A stretch of 17,557 nucleotides of DNA from an uncultured bacterium (GCA_905216045.1 CAJMSL010000031.1:1-17557), one strand, 5' to 3'; numbered from the stretch's first letter, positions 9,457 through 17,407 are shown. A program made the numbers and translations. The notes: generated from the sequence alone by a model not told the origin.

Positions 9457-10383
9457 CTATGCGAGCTCGTCGGCAATAGCTGCGACCTGCTCGGCCGTTT
9501 CGCACGAATACACGCGAACGTCGCTCAGCGTACGCTTGACCAGGCCCGACAGCGTTTTGCCAGGTCCGACCTCAATAAACGTATCGATGCCCTGATCCTG
9601 CAGAGCGTGCAGCGTGTCGACCCAGCGAACGGCATGACTCACCTGGTTGGCCAAGACATCCGATGCCGCTCGCGGGTCCGCCGGATAGGGCGCCGCCGTC
9701 ATGTTTGCCATGACCGGAATCAGCAGCGGAGACGGCGCGTGGCCGGCTTGGATATACGTCGCCAGCCCCTCAGTCGCCTCTGCCATATAGGGGCTATGGA
9801 ATGCACCTGACACCGCGACTTTCATAGCGCGGCCGCCAGCCTCTTTTACTAGGACGTCGAGCTCCTGCAGCGCCTCGGACGCTCCGGCCACAACCGTCTG
9901 CTGCGGACTGTTGTAGTTGACCGGCCAGCAGTCCTCGCCGGCCTGTTTTGCCAGGCCCTCGACTTGCACCGCATCGAGCTTGATGACGGCGCGCATGCCG
10001 CCCGGATGGCGCTCGGCAGCCGCGGCAATCAGCGCCGCGCGCTCGCACACGAGCTCAAAGCCCGCTCGCGTATCGAATGCCCCCGCAAAGGTGAGCGCGG
10101 CGACCTCGCCCAGCGAGAATCCCGCACAGGCGGCAGGCACCACGTCGCGCTCACGCAGGGCGGTAGCCGCTGCCAGGTCGTGAACGAACACGCACGGCTG
10201 CGTGTTCTCGGTCTGCGAGAGCTCCTCCTTGGAGGCGCTCCGGCACTGCTCGCTGGTCCCCGGGCGCACCTCGTCGGCAATGGCGAACACCTCGGCGGCC
10301 GCCGGCGATGCCTCGATCAGGTCGACGCCCATCGCGGGGTGTTGGGCACCCTGGCCGGCAAACAGAAACGCTATGCTACCCAT
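9457..10383 (-). CDS. fabD: Malonyl-CoA:ACP transacylase
   Basis: This 308-residue enzyme moves the malonyl group from CoA to AcpP. Starting from MGSIAFLFAGQGAQ, the oxyanion-hole GQGAQ lies at 10-14. The nucleophile is S90 in AGFSLGEVAAL (family GHSLGE, here with Phe in place of the usual His). R115 in CERAAL binds the malonyl carboxylate, and H196 in SGAFHSPYM is the catalytic base. The ATG at 10383 gives the standard N-terminus. A GTG at 10389 would add two residues. The start overlaps the 3' end of fabK by 13 bases, so the two are probably translationally coupled. Confidence 0.95.
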   Translation of the reverse strand: MGSIAFLFAGQGAQHPAMGVDLIEASPAAAEVFAIADEVRPGTSEQCRSASKEELSQTENTQPCVFVHDLAAATALRERDVVPAACAGFSLGEVAALTFAGAFDTRAGFELVCERAALIAAAAERHPGGMRAVIKLDAVQVEGLAKQAGEDCWPVNYNSPQQTVVAGASEALQELDVLVKEAGGRAMKVAVSGAFHSPYMAEATEGLATYIQAGHAPSPLLIPVMANMTAAPYPADPRAASDVLANQVSHAVRWVDTLHALQDQGIDTFIEVGPGKTLSGLVKRTLSDVRVYSCETAEQVAAIADELA

Positions 10384-11315
10384 GCGCACGCACCCTTCAG
10401 GACGCGCTCGGCGCCATCGACCAAGTCGTCAACGATTTCACGTGCGCTCTGGCACTCGTTGACCATGCCGGCAATCTGTCCACACAAAAACGAACCCTCT
10501 TCGTAATTGCCGTCCTTGGCGGCCTTGCGAAGGGCGCCCGTGCCCATGGCCCCGAGCTCCTCGGAGCTTGCGCCCGCCGCCTCGCTCTTGGCATACGCGT
10601 TGGTGAAGGGGCTCTTGAGGGCACGCACCGGATGTCCCGTCGAGCGGCCGGTCGCACGCGTCGAGGTGTCGTTGGCCTTCAGGACCATCTCCTTGTACTG
10701 CTCCGATACGGTGCACTCGTCTGCGACCAGAAAGCGCGTACCCACCTGGACGCCGGCGGCGCCCAGCATAAAGGCGGCCGCCACGCCGCGGCCGTCGGCA
10801 ATACCGCCGGCGGCCACGACGGGAATGTCGACCACATCGACGACCTGCGGCACCAGTGCCATCGTCGAGGTCTCGCCAATATGGCCGCCCGATTCGGTGC
10901 CTTCGGCAACAACCGCTGTGGCTCCACGACGCGCCACAAGGCGCGCCAGCGCCACCGAGGCAACGACCGGGACGACCTTGATGCCCGCATCGTTCCAAGC
11001 TTTCATGTACTTGGTGGGATTACCGGCACCAGTCACCACAACGGGCACCTGCTCATCGATCACGACCTGTGCAACCTCGTCGGCAAACGGGCTCATGAGC
11101 ATGACGTTGACGCCAAAGGGCTTATCCGTCTTGGCGCGCAGCTCATGAATCTGGTCGCGAAGCCAGTTGGCGTCGGCATTCATAGCCGCGATGATGCCTA
11201 GGCCGCCCGCCTCGGATACGGCCGATGCCAGCGACGCATCGGCAATCCAGGCCATGCCGCCCTGGAACACGGGCTTTTCGATGCCGAGCAGATCGCAGAG
11301 AGGAGTCATGAGCAT
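10371..11315 (-). CDS. fabK: Enoyl-ACP reductase II (FMN-dependent)
   Basis: This 314-residue TIM-barrel flavoprotein reduces trans-2-enoyl-ACP, the last step of each elongation cycle. It closely follows the Streptococcus pneumoniae FabK pattern: PVFQGGMAWIAD (15-26), EAGGLGII (35-42), KPFGVNVMLMSPF (65-77), TGAGNP (95-100), AEGTESGGHIG (137-147, with H145 matching the proposed catalytic histidine), VVAAGGIADGRG and the FMN-phosphate segment QVGTRF. FabK is unrelated to FabI and is the form known to resist triclosan. No fabI is seen in the window. The ATG has GGAG eight bases upstream, at the end of acpP. Related nitronate monooxygenases share this fold, but the fab setting decides the call. 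Confidence 0.94.
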   Translation of the reverse strand: MLMTPLCDLLGIEKPVFQGGMAWIADASLASAVSEAGGLGIIAAMNADANWLRDQIHELRAKTDKPFGVNVMLMSPFADEVAQVVIDEQVPVVVTGAGNPTKYMKAWNDAGIKVVPVVASVALARLVARRGATAVVAEGTESGGHIGETSTMALVPQVVDVVDIPVVAAGGIADGRGVAAAFMLGAAGVQVGTRFLVADECTVSEQYKEMVLKANDTSTRATGRSTGHPVRALKSPFTNAYAKSEAAGASSEELGAMGTGALRKAAKDGNYEEGSFLCGQIAGMVNECQSAREIVDDLVDGAERVLKGACAWVA

Positions 11316-11317
11316 CT

Positions 11318-11554
11318 CTACTTCTCCAATGCCGCCTCGACCGTATCGGCGAACTCGCCGACCGTCTTGGGGTTCTCCTCGGTATCGAGCTGGATGCCAA
11401 ACTCGTCCTCGACGGCGACGAGGATCTCGACGGTGCCCAGGCTGTCGAGACCAATCTCCTCGAGCGTGGACTCGGGCTTCATCTCGACATCGTCAAGACC
11501 GGCGGTCTCGCGGATAACGTCGCAAACGCGCTCGAAGGTCTTCTGATCTGCCAT
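11318..11554 (-). CDS. acpP: Acyl carrier protein
   Basis: This 78-residue acidic helical protein carries growing acyl chains on phosphopantetheine. The attachment serine is S38 in IGLDSLGTVEIL, where most ACPs read ADSLD(T/V)VE. The preceding EEIGLD and following VAVEDEFGIQLDTEE match helices II and III. The length is typical. It has an excellent AAAGGAG site seven bases before the ATG. Being second in the operon, after fabH, is the usual place for acpP in Gram-positive fab clusters. Confidence 0.96.
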   Translation of the reverse strand: MADQKTFERVCDVIRETAGLDDVEMKPESTLEEIGLDSLGTVEILVAVEDEFGIQLDTEENPKTVGEFADTVEAALEK

Positions 11555-11606
11555 GGTAGTTCTCCTTTGGTTGTGCCCTAGGGGCGTTTTTATTTCCTAT
11601 GTGCGA

Positions 11607-12566
11607 CTACTTCCAACGAAGCAGATAGCCACCTATATCCAGACCGGCGCCAAATCCAACGAGGGCGATGGTGTCGCCCGCATTCAGTGCGTCGGTGCGT
11701 GCTAGCCGGTCAAGCGCGAAGGGAATGCAGGCGCTCGAAATGTTGCCGGTCTCGCGCAGCGTGCGAACCACGCGCTCGTCCGGCACGCCCAGGCGCTTGA
11801 CCGCCTGGCTCAAGATTCGTTCGTTAGCCTGATGGAATACAAAATGATCGATGTCTTCGACCGAAATGCCCGCATCGATCGCAAGCTTATGGACCGTGTC
11901 GCAGATGGCGTTGACGCCGAACTTGAACACGCGGCGGCCATTCATAGACAGCACGCTCTCGCTATCTGCGGAGGCCTTAAACGGCGAGGTGCCGACTAGA
12001 CCAGGAACGCGCAACGTCTCGACATCGGGTGCGGTCGAAAGCTCAACGGCAAGGGGATTCTCTCCCCCAGCCTCAATCACTGCGGCACCCGCGCCATCGC
12101 CAAAAAGCACGCAGGTGGCACGGTCGGTCCAGTCGAGCGCGCGCGTCATCTGCTCGGCAGCAACGACAAGCACGCGCTCGGCACGGCCGCGGGCGATATA
12201 GCCCTCGGCGACATCGAGCGCAAATACGAAGCCGGCACAAGCCGCCGAAACGTCGAAGGCAGGACATGTGGCACCCAGGCGCTCGGCAACGGCGCACGCT
12301 TCGGCAGGAACGAGATGATCGCCCGTCGTCGTCGAACAGACGATAAGATTCAACTGGCTCGCATCGATTCCGGACGTCTGGAGCGCTTGCTCGCTCGCTG
12401 CCACGGCAAGGTCGTCGAGTGACTCGGTGGTGCACACATGGCGGCTCTTGATCCCCGTGCGGGTAAAAATCCACTCATCCGAGGTGTCAAGGAACTCGGA
12501 CAGCTCGTCGTTGGAAACGCTGCGCTCGGGAAGTGCCGAGCCCGTTCCCAGTATCGTGAAACCCAT
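11607..12566 (-). CDS. fabH: Beta-ketoacyl-ACP synthase III
   Basis: This is a 319-residue initiating condensing enzyme that joins acetyl-CoA or a branched acyl-CoA to malonyl-ACP. From MGFTILGTGSALPE, the catalytic triad is C110 (SAACAGF), H245 (FVFHQANERI) and N275 (TGNISSA), matching the E. coli positions within two residues. The TDEWI...RTGI region is present as TSDEWIFTRTGI (28-39). The reading frame continues upstream to 12632, but that extension runs through the operator-like repeats. ATG at 12566 has a textbook AAAGGAGG seven bases upstream. It is the first gene of the leftward fab/acc unit. Priming specificity (straight or branched) cannot be read from the sequence. Confidence 0.96.
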   Translation of the reverse strand: MGFTILGTGSALPERSVSNDELSEFLDTSDEWIFTRTGIKSRHVCTTESLDDLAVAASEQALQTSGIDASQLNLIVCSTTTGDHLVPAEACAVAERLGATCPAFDVSAACAGFVFALDVAEGYIARGRAERVLVVAAEQMTRALDWTDRATCVLFGDGAGAAVIEAGGENPLAVELSTAPDVETLRVPGLVGTSPFKASADSESVLSMNGRRVFKFGVNAICDTVHKLAIDAGISVEDIDHFVFHQANERILSQAVKRLGVPDERVVRTLRETGNISSACIPFALDRLARTDALNAGDTIALVGFGAGLDIGGYLLRWK

Positions 12567-12583
12567 CACTAACCTCCTTTGAG

Positions 12584-12649
12584 TTGTTGACGTGTTTACA
12601 TCGACCAAGAGAGGATAGCGCATTTCAGTCATTGTTGACGTGTTAACAT
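12584..12649. promoter_or_regulatory. Paired operator-like repeats in the fabH-birA intergenic region
   Basis: Two 18-base sites, TTGTTGACGTGTTTACAT (12584-12601) and TTGTTGACGTGTTAACAT (12632-12649), match at 17 of 18 positions, are in the same orientation, and start 48 bases apart. Each site is itself an imperfect dyad of GTTGAC and GTTAAC/GTTTAC hexamers separated by GT, the form expected for a dimeric repressor. They lie between divergent fabH and birA. A weak -10-like TTTAAT on the minus strand (complement of 12648-12653) touches the second site, but I cannot place a convincing -35, so the promoters themselves are not called. The sequence differs from the FapR consensus as I know it. Confidence 0.6.
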
Positions 12650-12742
12650 TAAATTGTCCAAATGCGACAAAGGCTTCACATTGTGTCTGTCTCTCGACAC
12701 CATTGCGTTATTCACTTATTCATTAAGGAGGTAGCAGCCGCT

Positions 12743-13519
12743 ATGGATGCCCAATTAACGATAGTCGACGTAACCGGATCGACCAACGATGACCTGCTCG
12801 AAGCAGGAAAACAAGGAGCTCCGCACGGCACAGGACTTGCCGCCCGGGCTCAGACAGCAGGACGTGGCCGGCGCGGCCACAAGTGGGATTCATCCGCCGG
12901 CAACCTATTGCTTTCGATTGTCCTGCGTCCATGCGTTAATCCTGCAAAGTACTCTGGTCTTGCAGCCGTCAACGGCCTAGCGGTGCTCGAGGGGCTCGAA
13001 AATCAGGGTCTTGCAAACGAGATTGGCCTCAAATGGCCCAACGATCTAGTCGCGCGAGGACGCAAGCTCGGCGGCATTCTGGTCGAGGCCGCACGCGATA
13101 ACGAAGGCAAACCTTTCGCCGTCTGCGGCATTGGCGTCAATGTGAACTATGTGCCTTCGGAGGTTCCCGATGGCGGCCTGCCGGCAATCGGTCTCTCGGA
13201 CCTCAACGAGAATGTTCCCGCCGTCGATGTGCTACTCAAGGAGGTCTATCACGCGGTCGTGAACGCTGTATACACATGGGCAGAGCGTCTCAACGCCATG
13301 GAAGAAGACGCCGGACCGCTCGCGCCCGTCCACGGCGAATACATCGGTCATCTCAATTGGATTGGGGAGCACGTTATCGCCCGTTCCCCTGCCGGTGACG
13401 AGCTGGCACGCGGCGTCTTTCAAACGGTCGATGACTTTGGTCGCGCGTGCATCGAGACAGAAGACGACTTGCGATCCTTCCATTTTGAGGAGGCATCACT
13501 GCGTCCCGTGGGCAAATAA
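12743..13519 (+). CDS. birA: Biotin-[acetyl-CoA carboxylase] ligase, no DNA-binding domain
   Basis: This is a 258-residue biotin protein ligase that forms biotinyl-AMP and attaches biotin to K124 of AccB. TGSTNDDLLE (11-20), the biotin-binding loop AGRGRRGHKW (39-48), LKWPNDLVARGRKLGGILVE (96-115) and the GIGVNVNY strand (129-136) define the family. The C-terminal SH3-like domain follows (about 205-258). The protein starts directly at the catalytic domain, so the winged-helix repressor domain of E. coli-type BirA is absent (group I ligase). The ATG at 12743 is chosen because AAGGAGG lies 11 bases upstream. The 27 codons further upstream in frame have no family match. It is divergent from fabH and convergent with rpsJ. 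Confidence 0.94.
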   Translation: MDAQLTIVDVTGSTNDDLLEAGKQGAPHGTGLAARAQTAGRGRRGHKWDSSAGNLLLSIVLRPCVNPAKYSGLAAVNGLAVLEGLENQGLANEIGLKWPNDLVARGRKLGGILVEAARDNEGKPFAVCGIGVNVNYVPSEVPDGGLPAIGLSDLNENVPAVDVLLKEVYHAVVNAVYTWAERLNAMEEDAGPLAPVHGEYIGHLNWIGEHVIARSPAGDELARGVFQTVDDFGRACIETEDDLRSFHFEEASLRPVGK

Positions 13520-13571
13520 GGCGTCACAGCCACCCATTCGGCTGCATTGCCCGGGTCCCCAAGGTCACCAT

Positions 13572-13614
13572 TCAAAACAAAAGAGCCCCGCTACCGTAAT
13601 GGCAGCGGGGCTCT
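13572..13614 (-). terminator. Rho-independent terminator between rpsJ and birA
   Basis: AGAGCCCCGCT (13582-13592) pairs perfectly with AGCGGGGCTCT (13604-13614), an 11-base stem with an 11-base loop. On the minus strand it is followed by TTTTGTTTTG, so it ends the rpsL-rpsG-fusA-rpsJ transcript. The plus side lacks a T-run, so any effect on birA transcription would be weaker. The rest of the 116-base gap shows nothing else. Confidence 0.88.
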
Positions 13615-13635
13615 GTAAGCTATGAGCGATATCGC

Positions 13636-13944
13636 TTAGAGCTTGATGTCGATGTCGACGCCAGCGGGGAGGTCGAGACGCATGAGCGAATCAACGGTGC
13701 CCGAGGTGGGGTCGAGGATGTCGATGAGGCGCTTGTGGGTGCGCATCTCGAACTGCTCACGGGAGTCCTTGTTCACGTGCGGCGAGCGGATAACCGTGTA
13801 CAGGTTGCGCTCGGTGGGCAGGGGGACAGGACCGGAAACGCGAGCGCCGGTCTTCTGAGCGGTCTCGACGATGAGCTTCGCGGACTGATCGACGACCTCG
13901 TGATCATAGCCCTTGAGGCGAATGCGGATCTTCTGGGTAGCCAA
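13636..13944 (-). CDS. rpsJ: 30S ribosomal protein S10
   Basis: This is a 102-residue S10 of the small-subunit head, which also acts as NusE in antitermination. The [18 protein letters not shown] start, GPVPLPT (38-44), [23 protein letters not shown] and C-terminal [11 protein letters not shown] are standard. The length is normal. The start codon is TTG, six bases after a strong GGAGG. No in-frame ATG or GTG fits, and the TTG gives the canonical ATQKIRI N-terminus. It is the last gene of the str-type operon, 60 bases after fusA, and is followed by a terminator. In many bacteria rpsJ instead leads the S10 operon with rplC next; that arrangement is absent here. Confidence 0.97.
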   Translation of the reverse strand: MATQKIRIRLKGYDHEVVDQSAKLIVETAQKTGARVSGPVPLPTERNLYTVIRSPHVNKDSREQFEMRTHKRLIDILDPTSGTVDSLMRLDLPAGVDIDIKL

Positions 13945-13962
13945 CTTAAACCTCCAAAGAGT

Positions 13963-13979
13963 GCGAGAGATGTTCTCGC
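13963..13979 (-). other. Small hairpin in the fusA-rpsJ gap
   Basis: GCGAGA (13963-13968) pairs perfectly with TCTCGC (13974-13979) around a 5-base loop, shortly upstream of the rpsJ ribosome binding site on the minus strand. It lacks a T-run, so it is not a terminator. It could be a processing or translation-control element. The stem is only six pairs, so chance is possible. Confidence 0.3.
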
Positions 13980-14004
13980 GGATTACGTAACAGGGAGCTC
14001 GAAC

Positions 14005-16104
14005 TTAGGCGTTCTTGCTCATGACCTCGTCCACGATGGACTTGGGCGCGGGCTCGTAAGAGTCGAACTGCATCGTGTAGGATGCACGGCCCTGGGTCTG
14101 GGAGCGAAGGTCGGTAGCGTAACCGAACATCTCGCCCAGCGGCACCTTGGCACGGATGAGCTTGCTGTTCTTGCGATCCTCCATGCCCTCGATCTTGCCG
14201 CGGCGACCGGAGAGGTTGCCCATAACGTCGCCCATGTACTGCTCGGGGGTCTCGACCTCGACAGCCATGATCGGTTCGAGCAGCTGCGGATCGGACTTCT
14301 TGAGGGCGTCCTTGATAGCCATGGAACCGGCGATCTTGAAGGCGGCCTCGGAGGAGTCGACCTCGTGGTAAGAACCGTCGAACAGGGTGACCTTAACGTC
14401 GAGGACCGGGAAGCCGGCGATAACACCGGTGTTCAGGGCCTCCTGGATGCCCTTGTCGATGGACGGGATGTACTCCTTGGGCACGACGCCGCCGACGATA
14501 GCGTTGACGAACTCGTAGCCGAAGCCCTCCTCCATCTTCTCGAGCTTGATGACAGCGTGGCCGTACTGACCGCGACCGCCGGACTGACGGACGAACTTGC
14601 CCTCAGCCTTCTCGACGTCGTGACCAGCGGTCTCGCGGTAGGCAACCTGGGGCTTACCAACGTTAGCGTCAACCTTGAACTCGCGGAGCAGACGGTCGAC
14701 GATGATCTCGAGGTGCAGCTCGCCCATGCCGGCGATGATGGTCTGGCCGGTCTCGTGATTGGTGGACACCTGGAAGGTCGGGTCCTCCTCGGCGAGCTTG
14801 GTCAGAGCCAGGGACATCTTGTCCTGCTCGGCCTTGGTCTTGGGCTCGATAGCAACGTCGATAACGGGCTTAGCGAACTCGATCTTCTCGAGGACGATCT
14901 CCTTGCCCTCGGCGCACAGGGTGTCACCGGTGGTGGAGTTCTTGAAGCCGACGCAAGCGACGATGTCGCCGGCAGCGGCGTCGTCACGGTCGATACGCTC
15001 GGCGGCGTTCATCTCGAGGATGCGGCCGAGGCGCTCGCGCTGACCGTTGGAAGCGTTGACAACGTAGGAGCCGGACTCGGCGCGGCCGGAGTAAACGCGG
15101 ACGTAGGTGAGCTTACCGACGAACGGGTCAGTCATGATCTTGAAGACCAGGCCGGAGAAGGGCTCGTCGAAGGAAGGATGACGCTGGATCTCCTCGCCGG
15201 TGTCCGGATCGGTACCGGTGACGGCCTCGACGTCGAGCGGGCTGGGCAGGTAGTCGACGACAGCGTCGAGCAGCTCCTGGACGCCCTTGTTCTTGTAGGC
15301 GGAGCCCACGAAGACGAGGTTGAGCTCGTTGGCCAGAACGCCCTTACGCAGAGCAGCCTTGAGCTCCTCGACGGTGAAGTCCTCCTCCATGAGGATTTTC
15401 TCCATGAGCTCGTCGTCAAAGCTGGCAGCAGCGTCAAGGAGCTCCTCGCGCTTGGTGGCAGCGATGTCGGCAAACTCAGCCGGGATCTCGTCCATCGGCT
15501 CGGGGTAGGTCATACCCTTCTCGTCGGCCTTGAAGTCCCATGCAGTCATGGTGACCAGGTCGATGACGCCCCAGAAGTTGTCCTCGGCGCCCATCGGGAC
15601 CTGAGCGGCCACGGCGTTAGCGGCGAGACGATCCTTCATGGTCTCGATAGCGTTGAAGAAGTCAGCGCCCACGCGGTCATACTTGTTGATAAAGGCGATG
15701 CGGGGGACGTTGAAGGTAGAAGCCTGACGCCAAACGGTCTCAGACTGGGGCTGAACGCCGGCAACGGCGTCGAAGACGGCGACAGCGCCATCGAGGACGC
15801 GCAGGCAGCGCTCGACCTCGGCGGTGAAGTCAACGTGGCCCGGGGTGTCGATGATCTGGATGCGGTAGTCCTTACCGTCCTTGTTCCAGAAGCACGTGGT
15901 AGCAGCGGAGGTAATGGTTACGCCGCGCTCCTGCTCCTGAACCATCCAGTCCATGGTGGCAGCGCCCTCATGGACCTCACCGATCTTGTGGGTCTTACCG
16001 GTGTAGTAAAGAATACGCTCGGTCGTGGTGGTCTTACCGGCATCGATGTGGGCCATGATGCCGATGTTACGGGTATCGGAAAGCTTGTACTTAGGCTTAG
16101 CCAT
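14005..16104 (-). CDS. fusA: Translation elongation factor G
   Basis: This 699-residue GTPase drives ribosome translocation and, with RRF, ribosome recycling in the cytoplasm. The G1 motif AHIDAGKTT (18-26), the switch region with [11 protein letters not shown] (60-70), G3 DTPGHVDF (86-93) and G4 NKYD (140-143) are all intact. Domains II-V run to the end, including [20 protein letters not shown] and the domain IV stretch [13 protein letters not shown]. The length matches classical EF-G1, and the gene sits in the str operon, so this is the housekeeping copy. The ATG has AAGGA seven bases upstream and lies 19 bases after rpsG. No tuf gene follows. Confidence 0.98.
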   Translation of the reverse strand: MAKPKYKLSDTRNIGIMAHIDAGKTTTTERILYYTGKTHKIGEVHEGAATMDWMVQEQERGVTITSAATTCFWNKDGKDYRIQIIDTPGHVDFTAEVERCLRVLDGAVAVFDAVAGVQPQSETVWRQASTFNVPRIAFINKYDRVGADFFNAIETMKDRLAANAVAAQVPMGAEDNFWGVIDLVTMTAWDFKADEKGMTYPEPMDEIPAEFADIAATKREELLDAAASFDDELMEKILMEEDFTVEELKAALRKGVLANELNLVFVGSAYKNKGVQELLDAVVDYLPSPLDVEAVTGTDPDTGEEIQRHPSFDEPFSGLVFKIMTDPFVGKLTYVRVYSGRAESGSYVVNASNGQRERLGRILEMNAAERIDRDDAAAGDIVACVGFKNSTTGDTLCAEGKEIVLEKIEFAKPVIDVAIEPKTKAEQDKMSLALTKLAEEDPTFQVSTNHETGQTIIAGMGELHLEIIVDRLLREFKVDANVGKPQVAYRETAGHDVEKAEGKFVRQSGGRGQYGHAVIKLEKMEEGFGYEFVNAIVGGVVPKEYIPSIDKGIQEALNTGVIAGFPVLDVKVTLFDGSYHEVDSSEAAFKIAGSMAIKDALKKSDPQLLEPIMAVEVETPEQYMGDVMGNLSGRRGKIEGMEDRKNSKLIRAKVPLGEMFGYATDLRSQTQGRASYTMQFDSYEPAPKSIVDEVMSKNA

Positions 16105-16123
16105 GTTAGTTCCTTACCTTAAC

Positions 16124-16597
16124 TTACCAACGATAGTGAGAGAACGCGCGGTTGGCCTCGGCCATCTTGAAGACGTCCTCACGCTTCTTGACGGAAGCGC
16201 CCAGGCCGTTGGAAGCGTCGAGGATCTCGTTGGCGAGACGCTCGGCCATGGTCTTCTCCTTGCGAGCGCGGGAGAAGTTGACGATCCAGCGGATGCCCAG
16301 AGCGGTGGAACGACGGGAGTTGACCTCCATCGGGACCTGATAGGTAGCGCCACCGACACGCTTGGGCTTAACCTCGAGCGTGGGCTTGACGTTGTCCATA
16401 GCCTTCTTGAAGGTAGCGAGAGCGTCGCCACCCTCGGACTTCTCGGCAACGATCTCGAAAGCGGTGTAAACGATGCGCTCAGCGGTGGCCTTCTTGCCGT
16501 CAAGAAGGACCTTGTTGATGAGCTGAGTCACCAGGCGGTTGTTGTAAACGGCGTCAGGCTGAACCTCACGACGATTAGCTGCTGCACGACGCGGCAT
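16124..16597 (-). CDS. rpsG: 30S ribosomal protein S7
   Basis: This is a 157-residue primary 16S rRNA-binding protein that nucleates assembly of the small-subunit head. [20 protein letters not shown] (1-20), [14 protein letters not shown] (31-44), the [20 protein letters not shown] region (seen as [16 protein letters not shown]) and the C-terminal [20 protein letters not shown] are characteristic. The length is standard. The ATG follows AAGGAGA by six bases. It is second in the rpsL-rpsG-fusA-rpsJ order, with a 73-base gap from rpsL that holds a hairpin. Confidence 0.98.
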   Translation of the reverse strand: MPRRAAANRREVQPDAVYNNRLVTQLINKVLLDGKKATAERIVYTAFEIVAEKSEGGDALATFKKAMDNVKPTLEVKPKRVGGATYQVPMEVNSRRSTALGIRWIVNFSRARKEKTMAERLANEILDASNGLGASVKKREDVFKMAEANRAFSHYRW

Positions 16598-16619
16598 GTG
16601 AAATCTCCTTAAGTGTCTA

Positions 16620-16645
16620 CCGTGCGGCGCTTAGGCGGCACACGG
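16620..16645 (-). promoter_or_regulatory. Hairpin between rpsL and rpsG, possible S7 control site
   Basis: On the transcript strand CCGTGTG pairs with CGCACGG, then a C/C mismatch, then CGC with GCG around a CTAA loop. It ends 22 bases before the rpsG start and has no T-run, so it is not a terminator. In E. coli, S7 represses the str operon by binding the rpsL-rpsG intercistronic RNA, so a similar role is a plausible inference. The structure itself is different and untested. Confidence 0.35.
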
Positions 16646-16670
16646 CGAAAGTATCAAAACGTTATCTGGC

Positions 16671-17048
16671 TTATTTAGCCTTGGGGCGCTTAGCACCGTA
16701 CTTGGAACGGGCCTGCATACGGTTCTGGACCGGAGCAGCGTCGTAGGCGCCACGGATGACATGATAACGGACACCAGGGAGGTCACGGACACGACCGCCG
16801 CGGACGAGCACGATGGAGTGCTCCTGCAGGTTGTGGCCTTCACCGGGGATGTAGGCGTTGACCTCCTTGCCGTTGGTCAATCTTACACGCGCAACCTTAC
16901 GCATAGCCGAGTTAGGCTTCTTCGGGGTCGTAGTGTACACACGGGTACATACGCCTCGGCGCTGGGGACACGCTGCGAGTGCCGGGGACTTGCTCTTGTC
17001 CTCCATGCTCACTCGACCGTTTCTCACTAACTGTTGAATAGTTGGCAT
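16671..17048 (-). CDS. rpsL: 30S ribosomal protein S12, apparently chimeric between two phyla
   Basis: This is an intact 125-residue S12, the decoding-centre protein of the small subunit. TPKKPNSA (41-48), [11 protein letters not shown] (68-78) and RDLPGVRYH (88-96, with the usual modified Asp at D89) are conserved. The two ends do not match in style. Codons 1-57 include TTA, two AGA, CGA, GTA and TTG, and the protein reads PNSAMRK, a Bacteroidota-like form (most bacteria have PNSALRK). From about codon 58 on (below ~16,877) codons are CGT/CTC/GTC-rich like rpsG and fusA, and the C-terminus [23 protein letters not shown] does not look like Bacteroidota S12. The upstream promoter is also of Bacteroidota type. 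The reading frame is preserved, as expected if reads from two species were joined in a conserved stretch. Confidence 0.93.
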   Translation of the reverse strand: MPTIQQLVRNGRVSMEDKSKSPALAACPQRRGVCTRVYTTTPKKPNSAMRKVARVRLTNGKEVNAYIPGEGHNLQEHSIVLVRGGRVRDLPGVRYHVIRGAYDAAPVQNRMQARSKYGAKRPKAK

Positions 17049-17407
17049 TTCTTAAACTGTCCTTTAATTGTTAAAAAATCTATCTCCATTGTCCAAAATG
17101 GACTGCAAAGGTACGCAATTTTTCGGAAATACAATATATATGCACATCTTTTTTCGCCTTTTTCCAGCATTTTAGCCGGCTTGCGATTCTTTTTGCTTAT
17201 ACAATTCACAAAACAATAAACATCGGCTATACGAAAATCAACAACCGGTTTTCCATCAGCACGATAGCGGCTTCGCAGACAGCAGGGAAGAGCGGCACGG
17301 ACTTTGCCCCGCATGGCGGATGCGGATCCCCGCGGCGGCCACCGCCCGTCCGGGGGCAGGACATGACAACCCGCGGCAATTCGTGCCGCGAAAAAACGAC
17401 AAATACC
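17049..17407. other. Non-coding, foreign-looking (Bacteroidota-type) intergenic stretch
   Basis: No believable gene is seen in these 359 bases. The part next to rpsL (to about 17,260) is AT-rich and holds the rpsL promoter. The part next to the lipoprotein gene is GC-rich and includes a perfect hairpin, CGCGGCA (17372-17378) with TGCCGCG (17384-17390) around ATTCG, followed by six As on the plus strand. No Shine-Dalgarno sequence precedes either flanking gene, which is normal in Bacteroidota and unlike the rest of the window. I could not place a promoter for the plus-strand gene. Confidence 0.6.
17106..17134 (-). promoter_or_regulatory. Bacteroidota-type promoter for rpsL
   Basis: On the minus strand, TTG (complement of 17132-17134) is followed by 18 bases and then TACCTTTG (complement of 17106-17113). 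This matches the Bacteroidota sigma-ABfr elements, TTTG/TTG near -33 and TAnnTTTG near -7. Transcription would start roughly 50 bases before the rpsL ATG. No sigma70-like pair of the kind expected for an actinobacterium is seen here. Confidence 0.75.

Noticed and set aside
11555..11606. Short GC palindrome (around CCCTAGGG) followed on the plus strand by a T-run, in the fabH-acpP gap
   Set aside because: The loop would be too short for a stable terminator, and no plus-strand gene would need it here.
12567..12632. N-terminal extension of the fabH frame
   Set aside because: It crosses the operator-like repeats, and the FabH fold starts at 12566 behind a textbook AAAGGAGG.
12662..12742. Upstream birA start giving 27 more residues, perhaps part of a DNA-binding domain
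   Set aside because: The extra residues are too few for a winged helix and match nothing, and the ribosome site lies within this stretch.
13735..16122. Very long plus-strand open frame opposite fusA and rpsJ
   Set aside because: It is the complement of fusA, kept open by GC-biased codon use. Its Leu/Val/Asp/Gly-rich translation matches no family and it has no ribosome site.
17027..17314. Minus-strand frame upstream of rpsL
   Set aside because: It covers the rpsL promoter and AT-rich leader, with no family match and no plausible coding signal.
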